From: DASUNP01 sp963728545
GTDB taxonomy: Bacteria; Acidobacteriota; Blastocatellia; UBA7656
Reading direction: 5' to 3'
DNA length: 64,000 nucleotides
Assembly (NCBI GenBank): GCA_963728545.1
Contig: CAVSKO010000003.1
Span: forward strand, 496,001 to 560,000
Under the pieces are notes generated by a model. That model saw only the letters and a list, made by a program, of their open reading frames with translations, did no database searches and was not told the DNA's origin. Each line of letters opens with the position of its first letter. The stretch's first letter is position 1. Shown here piece after piece: positions 1 through 7,882 of this stretch. The translations under genes were made by a program, and so were the position numbers.

Positions 1-232
1 TGGCGATGTTGACACCAGTTACTATTGCGCCTGCCCGCGCCGCAGGTATCGCCTGATTACCGCTGCCGCAAGCCACGTCAAGTACGCGAAGTCCCGGCTC
101 TAGCGCAAGGCGGGCGATAAACTCTTCCGCACCTGTTTCAATATGCTTTGCGACTTGACCATAATCGCCAGTCATCCACATAGCTTTGAGTCGGGTTTTC
201 AAAGATTCCATCTCGGGCTTAATTGTGCTCAT
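1..232 (-). CDS. SAM-dependent methyltransferase, N-terminal part (cut by window edge)
   Basis: The reading frame starts at the ATG at 232 and runs off the left edge, giving 77 residues. It contains the class I SAM-binding glycine loop (VLDVACGSGN) at about residues 50-59, preceded by a helix-rich N-terminus typical of small-molecule methyltransferases. The substrate cannot be told from this fragment. It is the last gene seen at the left of the minus-strand cassette array and lies just left of the attC at 278-369. Confidence 0.75.
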   Translation of the reverse strand, partial: MSTIKPEMESLKTRLKAMWMTGDYGQVAKHIETGAEEFIARLALEPGLRVLDVACGSGNQAIPAARAGAIVTGVNIA

Positions 233-277
233 GGCTCGTTTCCTTTCAAGTAAAGTTTTTTATGACAAAAGGTAGCT

Positions 278-369
278 GCCCAACGGCTCATTTCAGCGGG
301 ACCGCGAACGTCGCCGATCTAAGCATAAGAAACTCGCTTTGCGGCCTCCGGTACAGGCGTTTGTTAAAT
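278..369 (-). repeat. attC site
   Basis: GCCCAAC (278-284) and GTTAAAT (363-369) bound a 92-bp imperfect palindrome. The arms share the recurring gcGGGACCGCGA / TTTGCGGCCTCCG motif. Reading from the minus strand it follows the 3' end of the DHFR-like gene. Confidence 0.9.
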
Positions 370-401
370 TGCGTCAGTGCCCGCAGAACAGCCTCAACTG
401 T

Positions 402-929
402 TCAACGTTTCACCCGATAATTAAGCAACACGACACCATTGCCATAGACCTTGCTGCCGATCAGTTCCAGATATGTCCGCTTGTTGGCTCCCGAAAAGAG
501 GGGAATCCCCGCCCCAAACAGTACGGGATTCAGTTTCAAGATAATCTCGTCTATCAAATCTTCGGCTAAGAACTTTGCGGCCAAATCCGCGCCCCCACAG
601 AGGTAAATGTCTTTGCCCGCTCCCCTTTTCAGCTCTCGCACAAGATCAAAGACGTTCTCCGAAACTAGCTCGACATTCGCATCCGGGCTCTTATCCATGC
701 TGCGCGAGATGACATATTGTTTCATCCAGGGATACGGGTTAGTCACGCCGAATTGAAATCCGAATTCGTATGTTCGGCGTCCCATCAAGACAATATCATA
801 ATCGTTCTTGAGAGACTCCAAATAGTCGGTCACGTGCTCGCCTTCTGGAACAAACCCATCTACCGTATGATCTGTATGAGCTATAAACCCATCCAGGGTG
901 CTCGCGACATGATACTTTAGCTTACGCAT
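402..929 (-). CDS. Dihydrofolate reductase-family (RibD C-terminal-like) oxidoreductase
   Basis: About 175 residues, full length for the small stand-alone DHFR/RibD-C proteins often carried on cassettes. It opens with the family pattern LKYHVASTLDGFIA. It then has LMGRRTYEFG (nucleotide-binding loop) and YLCGGADLAAKFLAEDLIDE, and ends LNPVLFGAGIPLF, matching the NADPH-binding core. Whether it reduces dihydrofolate, a pterin or a flavin precursor cannot be told. I chose the ATG at 929 because it matches the family start and has AAGAAGG six bases upstream. An in-frame ATG at 953 lies further from a GGAGG and is the alternative. It sits between the attC at 278-369 and a long stretch without clear attC sites. 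Confidence 0.85.
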   Translation of the reverse strand: MRKLKYHVASTLDGFIAHTDHTVDGFVPEGEHVTDYLESLKNDYDIVLMGRRTYEFGFQFGVTNPYPWMKQYVISRSMDKSPDANVELVSENVFDLVRELKRGAGKDIYLCGGADLAAKFLAEDLIDEIILKLNPVLFGAGIPLFSGANKRTYLELIGSKVYGNGVVLLNYRVKR

Positions 930-1106
930 CTTTGGCCTTCTTATCCGGGGCATCCATCGTGATACACCTCCCTGCGATTATATCCAATCGAACTTCCGTA
1001 GAGTACTCTTATTCGCTAGTCCCAAAACCATATGTAGTAACAAGGGTCCAGGTATAACACTGAAGCGGTTATGATCAAACATATACAGGTCAGAATAAAT
1101 AACTCT

Positions 1107-1129
1107 TAATTGGTATTTTTCACCAATTA
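1107..1129. promoter_or_regulatory. Inverted repeat, possible operator
   Basis: TAATTGGT (1107-1114) and ACCAATTA (1122-1129) form a perfect 8-bp inverted repeat with a 7-base spacer, 55 bp upstream of the HTH gene at 1184. It could be an operator for that protein or simply a hairpin. No promoter was assigned. Confidence 0.3.
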
Positions 1130-1183
1130 GACGCCTCTCTACTTTTATAAACACTCAGAACACAAAAGTAAGGAATCTGGCAC

Positions 1184-1495
1184 ATGCCTAATGGAGGCGG
1201 ACGCAAGCGAACAAACCTGGAAAGCAAAGCCTTTAAGTCGAAGATAATCAGGCTTAGGGGGAAAAAGAAGTCTTTAGTAGAGATCGCCAAACAGATGGGC
1301 GTATCCAAGCAGTATATATCGAGCGTGTTAATTAAGGCCGGTTTGGGGGCAAGGGCCGAGATGCGCGAGAAGAAGCGTGAGAAGATGCGAGCCGGGAACG
1401 GCGATATTGATGCGACCATATCAAGTCTAGAAAAACAAGGTGAATATTCACTGGCAAGCTGGGTCGCAGCAGTGGCACAACGACGTAAAAGGTAA
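1184..1495 (+). CDS. Small helix-turn-helix DNA-binding protein
   Basis: 103 residues, very basic. A helix-turn-helix of the resolvase/sigma-70 region 4 type is visible at about residues 29-52 (SLVEIAKQMGVSKQYISSVL), flanked by long Lys/Arg-rich helices. No effector domain is present. Binding as a small regulator is inferred. It is one of two plus-strand genes inside the otherwise minus-strand left array, and a palindrome that could be its operator lies upstream. The start at 1184 is preceded by a weak AAGGAA. The neighbouring attC traces are decayed, so whether it is a cassette gene is uncertain. Confidence 0.6.
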   Translation: MPNGGGRKRTNLESKAFKSKIIRLRGKKKSLVEIAKQMGVSKQYISSVLIKAGLGARAEMREKKREKMRAGNGDIDATISSLEKQGEYSLASWVAAVAQRRKR

Positions 1496-1584
1496 TCCCC
1501 TGCTCCGCTGATCCGAAGACGTGGGTTATCGTATGAGGGATTATCTCCACAGACCATAAAGCGGTAAAGAGGAAGTCAGGTTGC

Positions 1585-1660
1585 GCTGTATAAAGACTCG
1601 CATATGCGGGCCGCGTAGACTTGATGGAGCAATGCGAAATTCGCTTAAGCGATGGCATTC
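1585..1660 (-). repeat. Decayed attC-like trace
   Basis: CTCGCATATGCGGGCCGCGT followed by GAGCAATGCGAAATTCGCTT resembles the left arm and central part of the surrounding attC sites. The terminal boxes are not recognisable, so it is recorded as a trace only. Confidence 0.3.
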
Positions 1661-1809
1661 TACCGGAAACGCTTCATGATAATTACTCTTGATGTGCGAT
1701 ATAGGAGTTCTGTATAGTCCCCTACAGCCCCGCCGGCAATAAATACCTTGAGTACGTTCCCCTTATTGCTCGATACCCCAATTCCAAATTTGTGATTGTG
1801 AGAAATGGT

Positions 1810-2394
1810 ATGGCCGAAATCAAAGGAGTGCTGCTTAATTCGTGGATGGTTTTCTTGAAGAATCGCTATGGTGAGCAAGCAATAAGCGATACGCTCAAAA
1901 GGCTCAGCGCAGAAGACAGGTTTCTACTTTCATCCCCTTTTCTCCCCTCTACCTGGTATAAGTATGAAACGTTGCATGCGCTGCGCAGGCTCACACAGCC
2001 TCTGGCAACGCCTGCGGAAAAGAATCTGTCGGTTGAGATTGGGCGTTTCATGGCTGAATATGTATTCACCGGAGTATATCGCTCATTCCTGGTGAAAGAC
2101 CCGGCTAAACAGTTGAAGAAGTTCTCCTGGATCGGAGATTTTTTCTTTCAAGAAGCGCGAAAGCTGGAGACCGATATAATCAGCGAGTCTCGTTACCTGG
2201 TGCGTTATAAATATGAGCCGGGGACAAAGCCTACGCGAGCAATATGCGAAAGCCTTACCGGCTTCTGGAGCAGGACGCTGGAATTATCAGGAGTATCAGA
2301 GGTCAGGTCCACTCATCCGACCTGTGTAACGAGAGGGGCTCAGTATTGTGAGTTTATTCTAGAGTTGGGGCCGTCTAGTCCCGTCTACGTCTAA
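1810..2394 (+). CDS. V4R/DUF2378-like sensory-type protein
   Basis: About 194 residues, with the layout of the DUF2378 / V4R-like family known mostly from Myxococcota. There is an N-terminal helical half (EIKGVLLNSWMVFLKNRYGE) and a C-terminal ligand-domain signature (THPTCVTRGAQYCEFIL). In V4R proteins the equivalent Cys-rich loop helps bind small molecules or haem. The role here is unknown. Start at 1810 is preferred, with an in-frame GTG at 1792 as an alternative. The stop codon TAA lies inside GTCTAAC (2389-2395), which looks like the first box of a plus-oriented attC that is otherwise degraded. Confidence 0.55.
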   Translation: MAEIKGVLLNSWMVFLKNRYGEQAISDTLKRLSAEDRFLLSSPFLPSTWYKYETLHALRRLTQPLATPAEKNLSVEIGRFMAEYVFTGVYRSFLVKDPAKQLKKFSWIGDFFFQEARKLETDIISESRYLVRYKYEPGTKPTRAICESLTGFWSRTLELSGVSEVRSTHPTCVTRGAQYCEFILELGPSSPVYV

Positions 2395-2481
2395 CGACTG
2401 ATGCGAAGAGAGGCGACGCAAAGCTTTGTGCGTGCCAGGTCGGACGATTATCTGAGGGCTCGATGATTCTTTCCACTAACG

Positions 2482-2580
2482 CTAGCTCGCAGCCTGAACC
2501 TTGTAATCCCGGAGGCTGCGCACCTGATGTGGTTCTTCGCGCAACGAGCGAATCGCGTCGGGCGAGATCGCTCTGGTCAT
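2482..2580 (-). CDS. Possible 32-aa peptide
   Basis: A short frame (MTRAISPDAIRSLREEPHQ...) with Arg/Glu-rich composition lies between the V4R-like gene and the ASH-domain gene. It has no ribosome-binding site I can identify and may be a gene remnant. It is listed because nothing else explains this 240-bp interval. Confidence 0.2.
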   Translation of the reverse strand: MTRAISPDAIRSLREEPHQVRSLRDYKVQAAS

Positions 2581-2632
2581 CGTCGTCACGCTAAATGCCT
2601 GGACTCTCTCCCTCTTCTGCCGGCTCTTACCT

Positions 2633-3094
2633 TTACCTTGGTGGCACAGCAACAGAGTTGATCCCGTTGCCCGTCAGCGTCACCTTCTGTGGGCTATCCA
2701 TAGCGTTGTCTGTGAGCGTCAACAACGCCTTACGTTTTTCACTCACCGATGGTGTAAAGACAATGTCGATAACGCAACTTTTGTTGACTCCTATTGTTGA
2801 TCCCGTACACGTATCGTGACTTATGGCGAAATCGTCTTTGTTGTCTCCCTCTACAACAGCGCTGTTAACGTAGAGTTCCTTTCCGCCTGTGTTCGTGACT
2901 GTTAATCTCTGGGGCTTGCTTGCCTTCTTGGCAACCTGCTCCTTGAAATCAATACTCGCAGGATTGATAGTGACGCCCGGTGGCGCGGTCTGTCCTTCTT
3001 GCCTCTCTTTGCCGGCCTTATTCTTTGTTGTCTGAGAAATCCCGACACTCGATAGCGCGATTATTGTTAGTCCCAATACCAGTGCGCGTTTCAT
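2633..3094 (-). CDS. Secreted ASH/choice-of-anchor-D domain protein
   Basis: About 153 residues. A signal peptide (MKRALVLGLTIIALSSVGIS) is followed by a Lys/Gln-rich linker. Then comes one immunoglobulin-like ASH/HYDIN-type domain from about residue 42 (GVTINPASIDFKEQVAKKAS), with the conserved LTVTNTGGKEL and CVIDIVFTPS motifs. Such domains are extracellular or periplasmic binding modules, often repeated in surface proteins, but here there is only one. The ATG at 3094 is chosen because GGAGGTAATC lies directly upstream, and it removes five residues from the longest frame. Confidence 0.75.
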   Translation of the reverse strand: MKRALVLGLTIIALSSVGISQTTKNKAGKERQEGQTAPPGVTINPASIDFKEQVAKKASKPQRLTVTNTGGKELYVNSAVVEGDNKDDFAISHDTCTGSTIGVNKSCVIDIVFTPSVSEKRKALLTLTDNAMDSPQKVTLTGNGINSVAVPPR

Positions 3095-3223
3095 ACGATT
3101 ACCTCCCATGCGGAATTATATCGGCAGGCGTATCGTTAAGGAAGTGCGCTGTTATTTGACTTTCTTCACCCTCCACGGGCGCAGAGATGATACAGCTTAC
3201 ACTAACAAGCTGAGAAGGTGTCG

Positions 3224-4174
3224 TCACTGAATTAGAATCTGCCGTAGCGCCCCACCGTAGTTCTCGTCATCCGCTCCGGCAAATAGCTCTTGCACTGCCT
3301 GTTCCCCTTCGCGGATCGTTATGCCCTCGATCTTCAATCCGTCCAACCTGGCCAGTAGACGCGGCGCATTAAAAAGATTAACCCTGACCCGGCTAGCCCG
3401 ATCAACATTAACCTGGCCCGCTCGCCAGATTACGCTTGTAAACGGCCCATTATCATCCTCGGGATCATATGCCGATGCAATATACACCTGTCCTTGTTTA
3501 TCTATCTCTATGGCGCTGACCGGTCGCCAGTTCTTACCGGTAAATCTTCCCGGCTTGAAGTATGTCTGCTGAGCCATCCCTAACTTAATCGGATCAAGTT
3601 GTAAATCCGCCCAGAATAGCTTTGTGCCGATCTGGCCATCTCCCCGCTCGGCCCAAACAAAAACAAGGCGATTGCCTAATCTTGACACTGCGCTGCCCTC
3701 GATATTCTTGACCGTCGCGGGTAATTGCATGAAGGATCGAATTTCCATCTGTTCATTTTTTAGCTCGACCAGGAAAACACGACGAAATTGCTGAGTATTG
3801 GAACGGCTTTCGCCACTCTCGACCAACAGGAACAATGATGTTCCAGGAATGCGAGCAATGCTTTCCAGATCGCTGCTCTCAATCATAAGAGCCGACCAGG
3901 CAATCTTGAGTGGTTTCCATCTAACACCTTCTAACGTTCGAGTAAGCCAGAGCATGCTAACTCGCGGAAGATGATTTTCTTCCGGATTTTTTGCGTCGTG
4001 GACAGCGAGGAAAGTATCTCGTTCGACCCAGGCCAGACCGCTTATATCCGGCATTGGGTCTGCTGGTCGCTCAGAATCAGATTCCGTGCGGACAGTTAAG
4101 GCCGGAGAGATAAGTGAAAGGCTCAACAACCCGGCGGCCAATATGAGCAGAATGAATATCTTTCGTTTCTGCAT
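3224..4174 (-). CDS. Secreted beta-propeller-like protein (esterase-like/phytase-like)
   Basis: 316 residues. It starts with a signal peptide (MQKRKIFILLILAAGLLSLS). The body has repeated beta-strand blocks such as DISGLAWVERDTFLAVHDAK, DLESIARIPGTSLFLLVESG and IEGSAVSRLGNRLVFVWAER. These resemble the esterase-like domain of phytase-related propellers and SdiA-regulated-type proteins. An extracytoplasmic location is likely, but the substrate is unknown. It precedes, on the minus strand, the ASH-domain secreted gene, and no attC is visible between the two. Confidence 0.6.
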   Translation of the reverse strand: MQKRKIFILLILAAGLLSLSLISPALTVRTESDSERPADPMPDISGLAWVERDTFLAVHDAKNPEENHLPRVSMLWLTRTLEGVRWKPLKIAWSALMIESSDLESIARIPGTSLFLLVESGESRSNTQQFRRVFLVELKNEQMEIRSFMQLPATVKNIEGSAVSRLGNRLVFVWAERGDGQIGTKLFWADLQLDPIKLGMAQQTYFKPGRFTGKNWRPVSAIEIDKQGQVYIASAYDPEDDNGPFTSVIWRAGQVNVDRASRVRVNLFNAPRLLARLDGLKIEGITIREGEQAVQELFAGADDENYGGALRQILIQ

Positions 4175-4247
4175 AAGTGAAAATATATTTCATTACGCAG
4201 AATGGGGCCAGCTTAAAATCTGCCTGTATCGCAACTCTGTATAAGAG

Positions 4248-4347
4248 GCATAACGACCGAGTTGACCGAGCGCTGTGGGGAGCTGAAATTAACCATACGA
4301 AATTGGCTCAACATCTAAACGCACAAGATATTACCTATCAGTTAGCA
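4248..4347 (-). repeat. Degenerate attC site
   Basis: GCATAAC (4248) and GTTAGCA (4341-4347) bound about 100 bp. Fragments match other sites (GTTGACCG, ACCATACGAAA). It lies where the attC of the adjoining GNAT cassette should be, but the arms pair poorly. Confidence 0.45.
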
Positions 4348-4378
4348 GGCTAAAACCATAGCCCATTTCGCCGCGCCG

Positions 4379-4948
4379 TTAGGCGTCTGGCTCCACGGCT
4401 TCCCATTCCCTCCGCAGCAATCCGTAGAATAATGCATCTTGTATCTCTCCGTTGACCCTCCATCGTTCCCGCATGTATCCCTCTTTTTTGAACCCGAGCC
4501 GCTCCAGCGTTCGTATCGATGCTTCATTGCGCGGGTCCACATCCGCTTCGATCCTCTCCAGGTTCAGTTCGCCGAACGCATATCTTAAGAGTGCTGTCAG
4601 GGCCTCCTGCATGTAACCTTTTCCCCAATGTGCGCGCCCGAGCGCATAACCTATCTCGGCTCTATGATTATTAGACTCTATATGAAACAGCGTGCTCGTT
4701 CCGATCAGAGTGTCGTCTAGCCGCCGAGCTATCCCCCATTGGAAATAGAGTCGCCGCTGAAACAGATCATGAATATTATTGAGAAGCCCCCTGGCTTCTT
4801 CCAGGTCTTTGAGCGGAGGTGAACTCCAATACCTCATTACTTGGGGGTCAGAAAAGATGTCGAAGAGAGATTCTATGTCTCGTTCGGTAATCGGCCGTAG
4901 TGATACTCGATTTGCGTTAATGGCAGGCACGTATTCCCAATTCATCAT
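4379..4948 (-). CDS. GNAT acetyltransferase, RimJ/RimL type
   Basis: 189 residues, the usual size for RimJ/RimL-family N-acetyltransferases. Visible features are the N-terminal VSLRPITERDIESLFDIFSD, the acetyl-CoA pyrophosphate loop region (IGYALGRAHWGKGYMQEA) and the C-terminal NEASIRTLERLGFKKEGYMR. It should transfer acetyl from acetyl-CoA to a protein N-terminus or small amine, and the acceptor is unknown. Two ATG codons lie in tandem at the start. It is a cassette gene between the attC at 4972-5053 and a degenerate attC at 4248-4347. Confidence 0.9.
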   Translation of the reverse strand: MMNWEYVPAINANRVSLRPITERDIESLFDIFSDPQVMRYWSSPPLKDLEEARGLLNNIHDLFQRRLYFQWGIARRLDDTLIGTSTLFHIESNNHRAEIGYALGRAHWGKGYMQEALTALLRYAFGELNLERIEADVDPRNEASIRTLERLGFKKEGYMRERWRVNGEIQDALFYGLLRREWEAVEPDA

Positions 4949-4971
4949 ATTAATCGCTCACTCCTCTGGCC

Positions 4972-5053
4972 GGCTAACGCTATGCGCGCGAACTTATTTC
5001 ATGGAGCTATGCGAGACTCGCTTCACAGCCTCCGCTGAACGCCGAAGTTAGTC
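4972..5053 (-). repeat. attC site
   Basis: GGCTAAC (4972-4978) and GTTAGTC (5047-5053) bound 82 bp. The central block GCGAGACTCGCTTCACAGCC is shared with neighbouring sites. The boxes deviate slightly from RYYYAAC/GTTRRRY. Confidence 0.75.
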
Positions 5054-5069
5054 GGCTTCTACTTAGCTT

Positions 5070-5558
5070 CTATTTCTTATCCGGATCAATGATAACCATC
5101 CCTCTTGAACTGCCATACGTAATTTCGTAATAGAGTTCTACACTCATGCGAAGAACTACCAGCAGGATTAGCAGAGACCCTAATATGAAGAAGATCATTC
5201 GACAGACATTGACAATTTTGTTTATCAATAAATCATCCCCCTCGGCCTGTGCCTTTGCGAAGATACCATAGTGAAACAATGTATAACAGCAAGCCGTGAA
5301 GACTATCGTGGCTATTAAATAGCCGTACCCTTCGGGCGAGGGTGGAATTATTACTGCATAGAAGGGCTCAATAATGATGCCGCTCATGCGCTTGATTATT
5401 ATAGTGAGCGTTGAGTTTTTGAGGAGGCTTGATAAATCCATCCGGTCTTCCCGAACAGCTATTACGCCCCTTGCAAACAGCAATGAGTAAACGAATAAGA
5501 AAAACCCATGAAACAGAAGAGCGACGGGTCCGGATAATCGATAATGATTAAGCTGCAT
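5070..5558 (-). CDS. Hypothetical membrane protein (about 4 TM)
   Basis: 162 residues with hydrophobic segments at about 12-35, 80-100 and 115-140, and a possible further one around 58-70. The C-terminus is short and charged (IIDPDKK). No family is recognised. It occupies its own cassette, with an attC directly to each side (4972-5053 upstream, 5586 onward downstream side). The start ATG at 5558 has only a weak purine tract in front. Confidence 0.6.
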   Translation of the reverse strand: MQLNHYRLSGPVALLFHGFFLFVYSLLFARGVIAVREDRMDLSSLLKNSTLTIIIKRMSGIIIEPFYAVIIPPSPEGYGYLIATIVFTACCYTLFHYGIFAKAQAEGDDLLINKIVNVCRMIFFILGSLLILLVVLRMSVELYYEITYGSSRGMVIIDPDKK

Positions 5559-5585
5559 GCTCGATCATCTACTTTTTATTTATCC

Positions 5586-5660
5586 GTCTAACAACTCGGA
5601 TCAGCGGTCCTTCGAACGGCACTCACGGAACAAGGCACCGGCTGGAGCAATGGTGCAGCT
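5586..5660 (-). repeat. Truncated attC site
   Basis: GTCTAAC (5586-5592) begins a site with the family left arm (ACTCGGATCAGCGG, GAACGGCACT). The right arm degenerates and no GTTRRRY box is present before the DUF1801 gene. Confidence 0.55.
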
Positions 5661-5662
5661 TA

Positions 5663-6091
5663 TTACCGCTTTTCCGGCAGATTCCTATTAAGCATATGCT
5701 TGACCGATGCCTTTATCAATTTCCTGAGCGTTGGAACATGGACATCCGACAGTCTCTTAATATATAAGCAAGACTTGCCGCACGCGTGTTTGCCAAGTTG
5801 GGCCATCAATTCGTCGTAGCCCTCAAATCCCGACATTATGTAGAGCGTGATGTTCTGTTTGCGCGGCGAAAATGCGGTCAGCATCCAATCGGCTTCGCGG
5901 CCACTGGCATATTTATAGTGATAGGTGCCGAACCCCACAATGCTGGATCCCCACATTTGCGGCTTTGCTTTGGTGGCTTTCTGCATTATTTCAAGTATAG
6001 TCCAACAGTCTTTTCGGACTTGTTCATCCCGAATCGAGTTGAGAAATTCATCAACGGATGCGTTGTTAAGTTTTGTTTTGAGTTCGGTCAT
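5663..6091 (-). CDS. DUF1801 (YdhG-like) protein
   Basis: About 142 residues with the DUF1801 signature. This includes QVRKDCWTILEIMQKATKAK, MWGSSIVGFGTYHYKYASGR, READWMLTAFSPRKQNITLY and the C-terminal GKSCLYIKRLSDVHVPTLRK. The fold is known and the function is not; these proteins are common integron cassette cargo. The ATG at 6091 is preferred over longer frames because TTGGAGATG precedes it. Only about 60 bp and no attC separate it from the GNAT gene upstream, so the two may share one cassette. Confidence 0.85.
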   Translation of the reverse strand: MTELKTKLNNASVDEFLNSIRDEQVRKDCWTILEIMQKATKAKPQMWGSSIVGFGTYHYKYASGREADWMLTAFSPRKQNITLYIMSGFEGYDELMAQLGKHACGKSCLYIKRLSDVHVPTLRKLIKASVKHMLNRNLPEKR

Positions 6092-6154
6092 AAGCATCTC
6101 CAATTGGCCGGAGTAGAGTGTAATCACGCAAATTACACCTCTTGGATTATTCAG

Positions 6155-6667
6155 TCATCCCTTCCCACCTTCATCTCCTATCATCATTTCCATAAGGTCC
6201 TCCCGAACTGCAAACCCATGCCGCAGATACAATGAGCGGCTCTGTTCAGTTGGCCATAGTATTACGGCCTGCACACCCTGAGCTTTACTCCAATTCAAAG
6301 CAGCCTCAAGCAACAATGACCCTATCCCCTTTCCGCGAGCCCCCTCTTGAACGTAGAAGTTTGTCACATATGCGTGGTACTCAGGCTCAAGTGTAGGGTT
6401 AGGGATCTTCTCTATGAGTTGTATCCAGATGTTGCCAACTGGCATTTGATCCTGCTCAGCTATCCAGCACTTCCAGCAGCTATCTTCCCGTAATCGCTCT
6501 CGCATCCAGAAACTACATCTCCCCACGAACCTCTGCTCGTTTTCGTGCGCCGAGCTAATACTTGAGCGAAAGATATATCGAAACTTCGCCAGCAGGTCCG
6601 CATCCTCGCCTAGTGCGAGCCGGATAATAATCTTCGCCTGATCCTGATTTTCGGACTGGTCACTCAT
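6155..6667 (-). CDS. GNAT acetyltransferase
   Basis: About 170 residues. The core is YVTNFYVQEGARGKGIGSLL (beta4 and the Q/RxxGxG/A acetyl-CoA loop) followed by LYLRHGFAVREDLMEM. This is a small-molecule or peptide N-acetyltransferase of unknown substrate. The ATG at 6667 is preferred over an in-frame GTG at 6673. A truncated attC (6686-6733) lies just upstream, and DUF1801 lies downstream without an intervening attC. Confidence 0.85.
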   Translation of the reverse strand: MSDQSENQDQAKIIIRLALGEDADLLAKFRYIFRSSISSAHENEQRFVGRCSFWMRERLREDSCWKCWIAEQDQMPVGNIWIQLIEKIPNPTLEPEYHAYVTNFYVQEGARGKGIGSLLLEAALNWSKAQGVQAVILWPTEQSRSLYLRHGFAVREDLMEMMIGDEGGKG

Positions 6668-6685
6668 ATTCACACTAATATGGCC

Positions 6686-6733
6686 ACCTAACGCTGCGCA
6701 TCAGTGGGCGCGCGAACGGCACCGATAGAATAA
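6686..6733 (-). repeat. Truncated attC site overlapping a gene end
   Basis: ACCTAAC (6686-6692) plus the standard left arm (GCTGCGCATCAGTGGGCGCG, GAACGGCACCGATAGA) stops abruptly. The remaining sequence is the 3' end of the HEAT-like fragment gene, whose last codons and stop are read out of attC sequence. Confidence 0.65.
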
Positions 6734-6934
6734 CAAGTAATCCGCTATTATGTACCAGGATAAACTAACATCATTTAATGCCTCGATAAGCTTCGGCACA
6801 ACTGGTGTACCCATTTCAGCTATTTCACCAGCAGTTCTCCAGCTAATTGTCCAATCATGCGTTTTTACATTGCAGAGAAGGTCGTCAATCGACTCTGCTA
6901 TGTCCTTCTTATCGCTGTTGTTTTCAGATTTCAT
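6701..6934 (-). pseudogene. HEAT-repeat-like protein, C-terminally truncated at an attC
   Basis: 77 codons. The N-terminus is acidic (MKSENNSDKKDIAESIDDLL) and the segment TISWRTAGEIAEMGTPVVPK then resembles one HEAT/PBS-lyase-type helical repeat. The final residues (CRSRAH) and stop are encoded by attC sequence, so the natural C-terminus appears lost through a deletion joining the gene to a partial attC. It probably produces no functional protein, though a short fusion could be made. Confidence 0.5.
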
Positions 6935-6959
6935 GTTATTCGGGCATTAACCAGCAAGC

Positions 6960-6986
6960 ATCTAACGGCCCTTATCATCGGGCGGC
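6960..6986 (-). repeat. Truncated attC site
   Basis: ATCTAAC (6960-6966) is followed by a short GCCCTTATCATCGGGCGG stem, then directly by the next gene's end. It looks like a left-end remnant. Confidence 0.4.
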
Positions 6987-7412
6987 TTACCTACCATACT
7001 TCGGTATTGGGTTAAGATTTGGCTCCACGAACTTCGCGCGGGCCTCATCCGAAAATAGCACCTCCGCCGTGTAGTGCGTCATCATGATCTTCGAATCGAG
7101 CATTCTTGGATTCCTCTCAATGAAGCTATCGGATGATTCGGAGTTCGGAAAATTTTCCATGAAATGCCGTACCGCCATGATCCAGGCCCGTGTAACAGTT
7201 TCATGGTATTTTGATACGTCAACGCCGTGGTATTCGAGGAATGACAATAATGCGCTCCGCATCAATTGATGTGCAGTGTCGGTATCGTGTTCGGATAGGT
7301 AGACGTAGGCCAGCCTGATATGCGCACGATGGTCGAATTCAGCTGGAGGGAATTTGCAGGACTCAAACTCGCTCCGAAAATCCTGATCTTCTACAGATAA
7401 TAGATGCTTCAT
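6987..7412 (-). CDS. Conserved hypothetical protein (FDHRAHIRLA family)
   Basis: 141 residues, predicted all-alpha and soluble. Recognisable conserved-looking blocks are FPPAEFDHRAHIRLAYVYLS and KYHETVTRAWIMAVRHFMEN. They recur in a widespread bacterial family that has no assigned function to my knowledge. The His/Asp/Glu residues in these blocks could bind metal, but that is a guess. The start at 7412 has a strong GAGGGGGTG ribosome-binding site. It has a single-gene cassette position upstream of the truncated attC at 6960. Confidence 0.65.
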   Translation of the reverse strand: MKHLLSVEDQDFRSEFESCKFPPAEFDHRAHIRLAYVYLSEHDTDTAHQLMRSALLSFLEYHGVDVSKYHETVTRAWIMAVRHFMENFPNSESSDSFIERNPRMLDSKIMMTHYTAEVLFSDEARAKFVEPNLNPIPKYGR

Positions 7413-7433
7413 TATTACACCCCCTCAGTAGCC

Positions 7434-7543
7434 GCTCAACAAGTCGCATCAGTGGGCGCGACGCGTAAAACTGCGCGGCGCGTAAAACTGGAGGAATCAT
7501 GTGAAACTCGCTCGCCGCGCCCCACTGCCTGCGGTTGTTATAT
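7434..7543 (-). repeat. attC site with internal duplication
   Basis: GCTCAAC (7434-7440) and GTTATAT (7537-7543) bound 110 bp. The block GCGTAAAACTG occurs twice in the left part, making the site longer than its neighbours. Confidence 0.75.
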
Positions 7544-7569
7544 TACTCTTTGCCCCAATATGTCACAGG

Positions 7570-7716
7570 TTATTCTTTTGCCCCTCGTAACATCCAATAA
7601 GATAGAGCGCAACAACCCACAGTGTAGATTACCACAACCACTATAATCATTCCGGTTGGATCATTACTCCCGGGGAAATCTCTTGCGCGCCCGGCTGTAG
7701 GGTTCTCGCCAGACAT
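7570..7716 (-). CDS. 48-aa single-pass membrane peptide
   Basis: An ATG at 7716 opens a 48-codon frame with a soluble N-terminus (SGENPTAGRARDFPGSNDP). A strongly hydrophobic segment at about residues 23-42 (MIIVVVVIYTVGCCALSYWM) follows, then a basic tail (RGAKE). It sits immediately upstream of the attC at 7434-7543, exactly where a cassette gene should be, and nothing else in this cassette could be coding. The function is unknown. Small hydrophobic peptides of this kind are sometimes toxins. No clear ribosome-binding site is seen. Confidence 0.45.
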   Translation of the reverse strand: MSGENPTAGRARDFPGSNDPTGMIIVVVVIYTVGCCALSYWMLRGAKE

Positions 7717-7882
7717 TTCAAGGCGAGTAGGCCATAGCTACACGCCTAAACTTAGCGACATCAACAGGGTTATTCAAGAGTGTTCTGTTTGCAATTAATT
7801 TCGCGTCGCAGGACGGGCGGGTCGTGTATTGCAGAATGCCTGGTCCGAACAATATTCGACTTCGGGTTCGGTAAAGGGTTCA

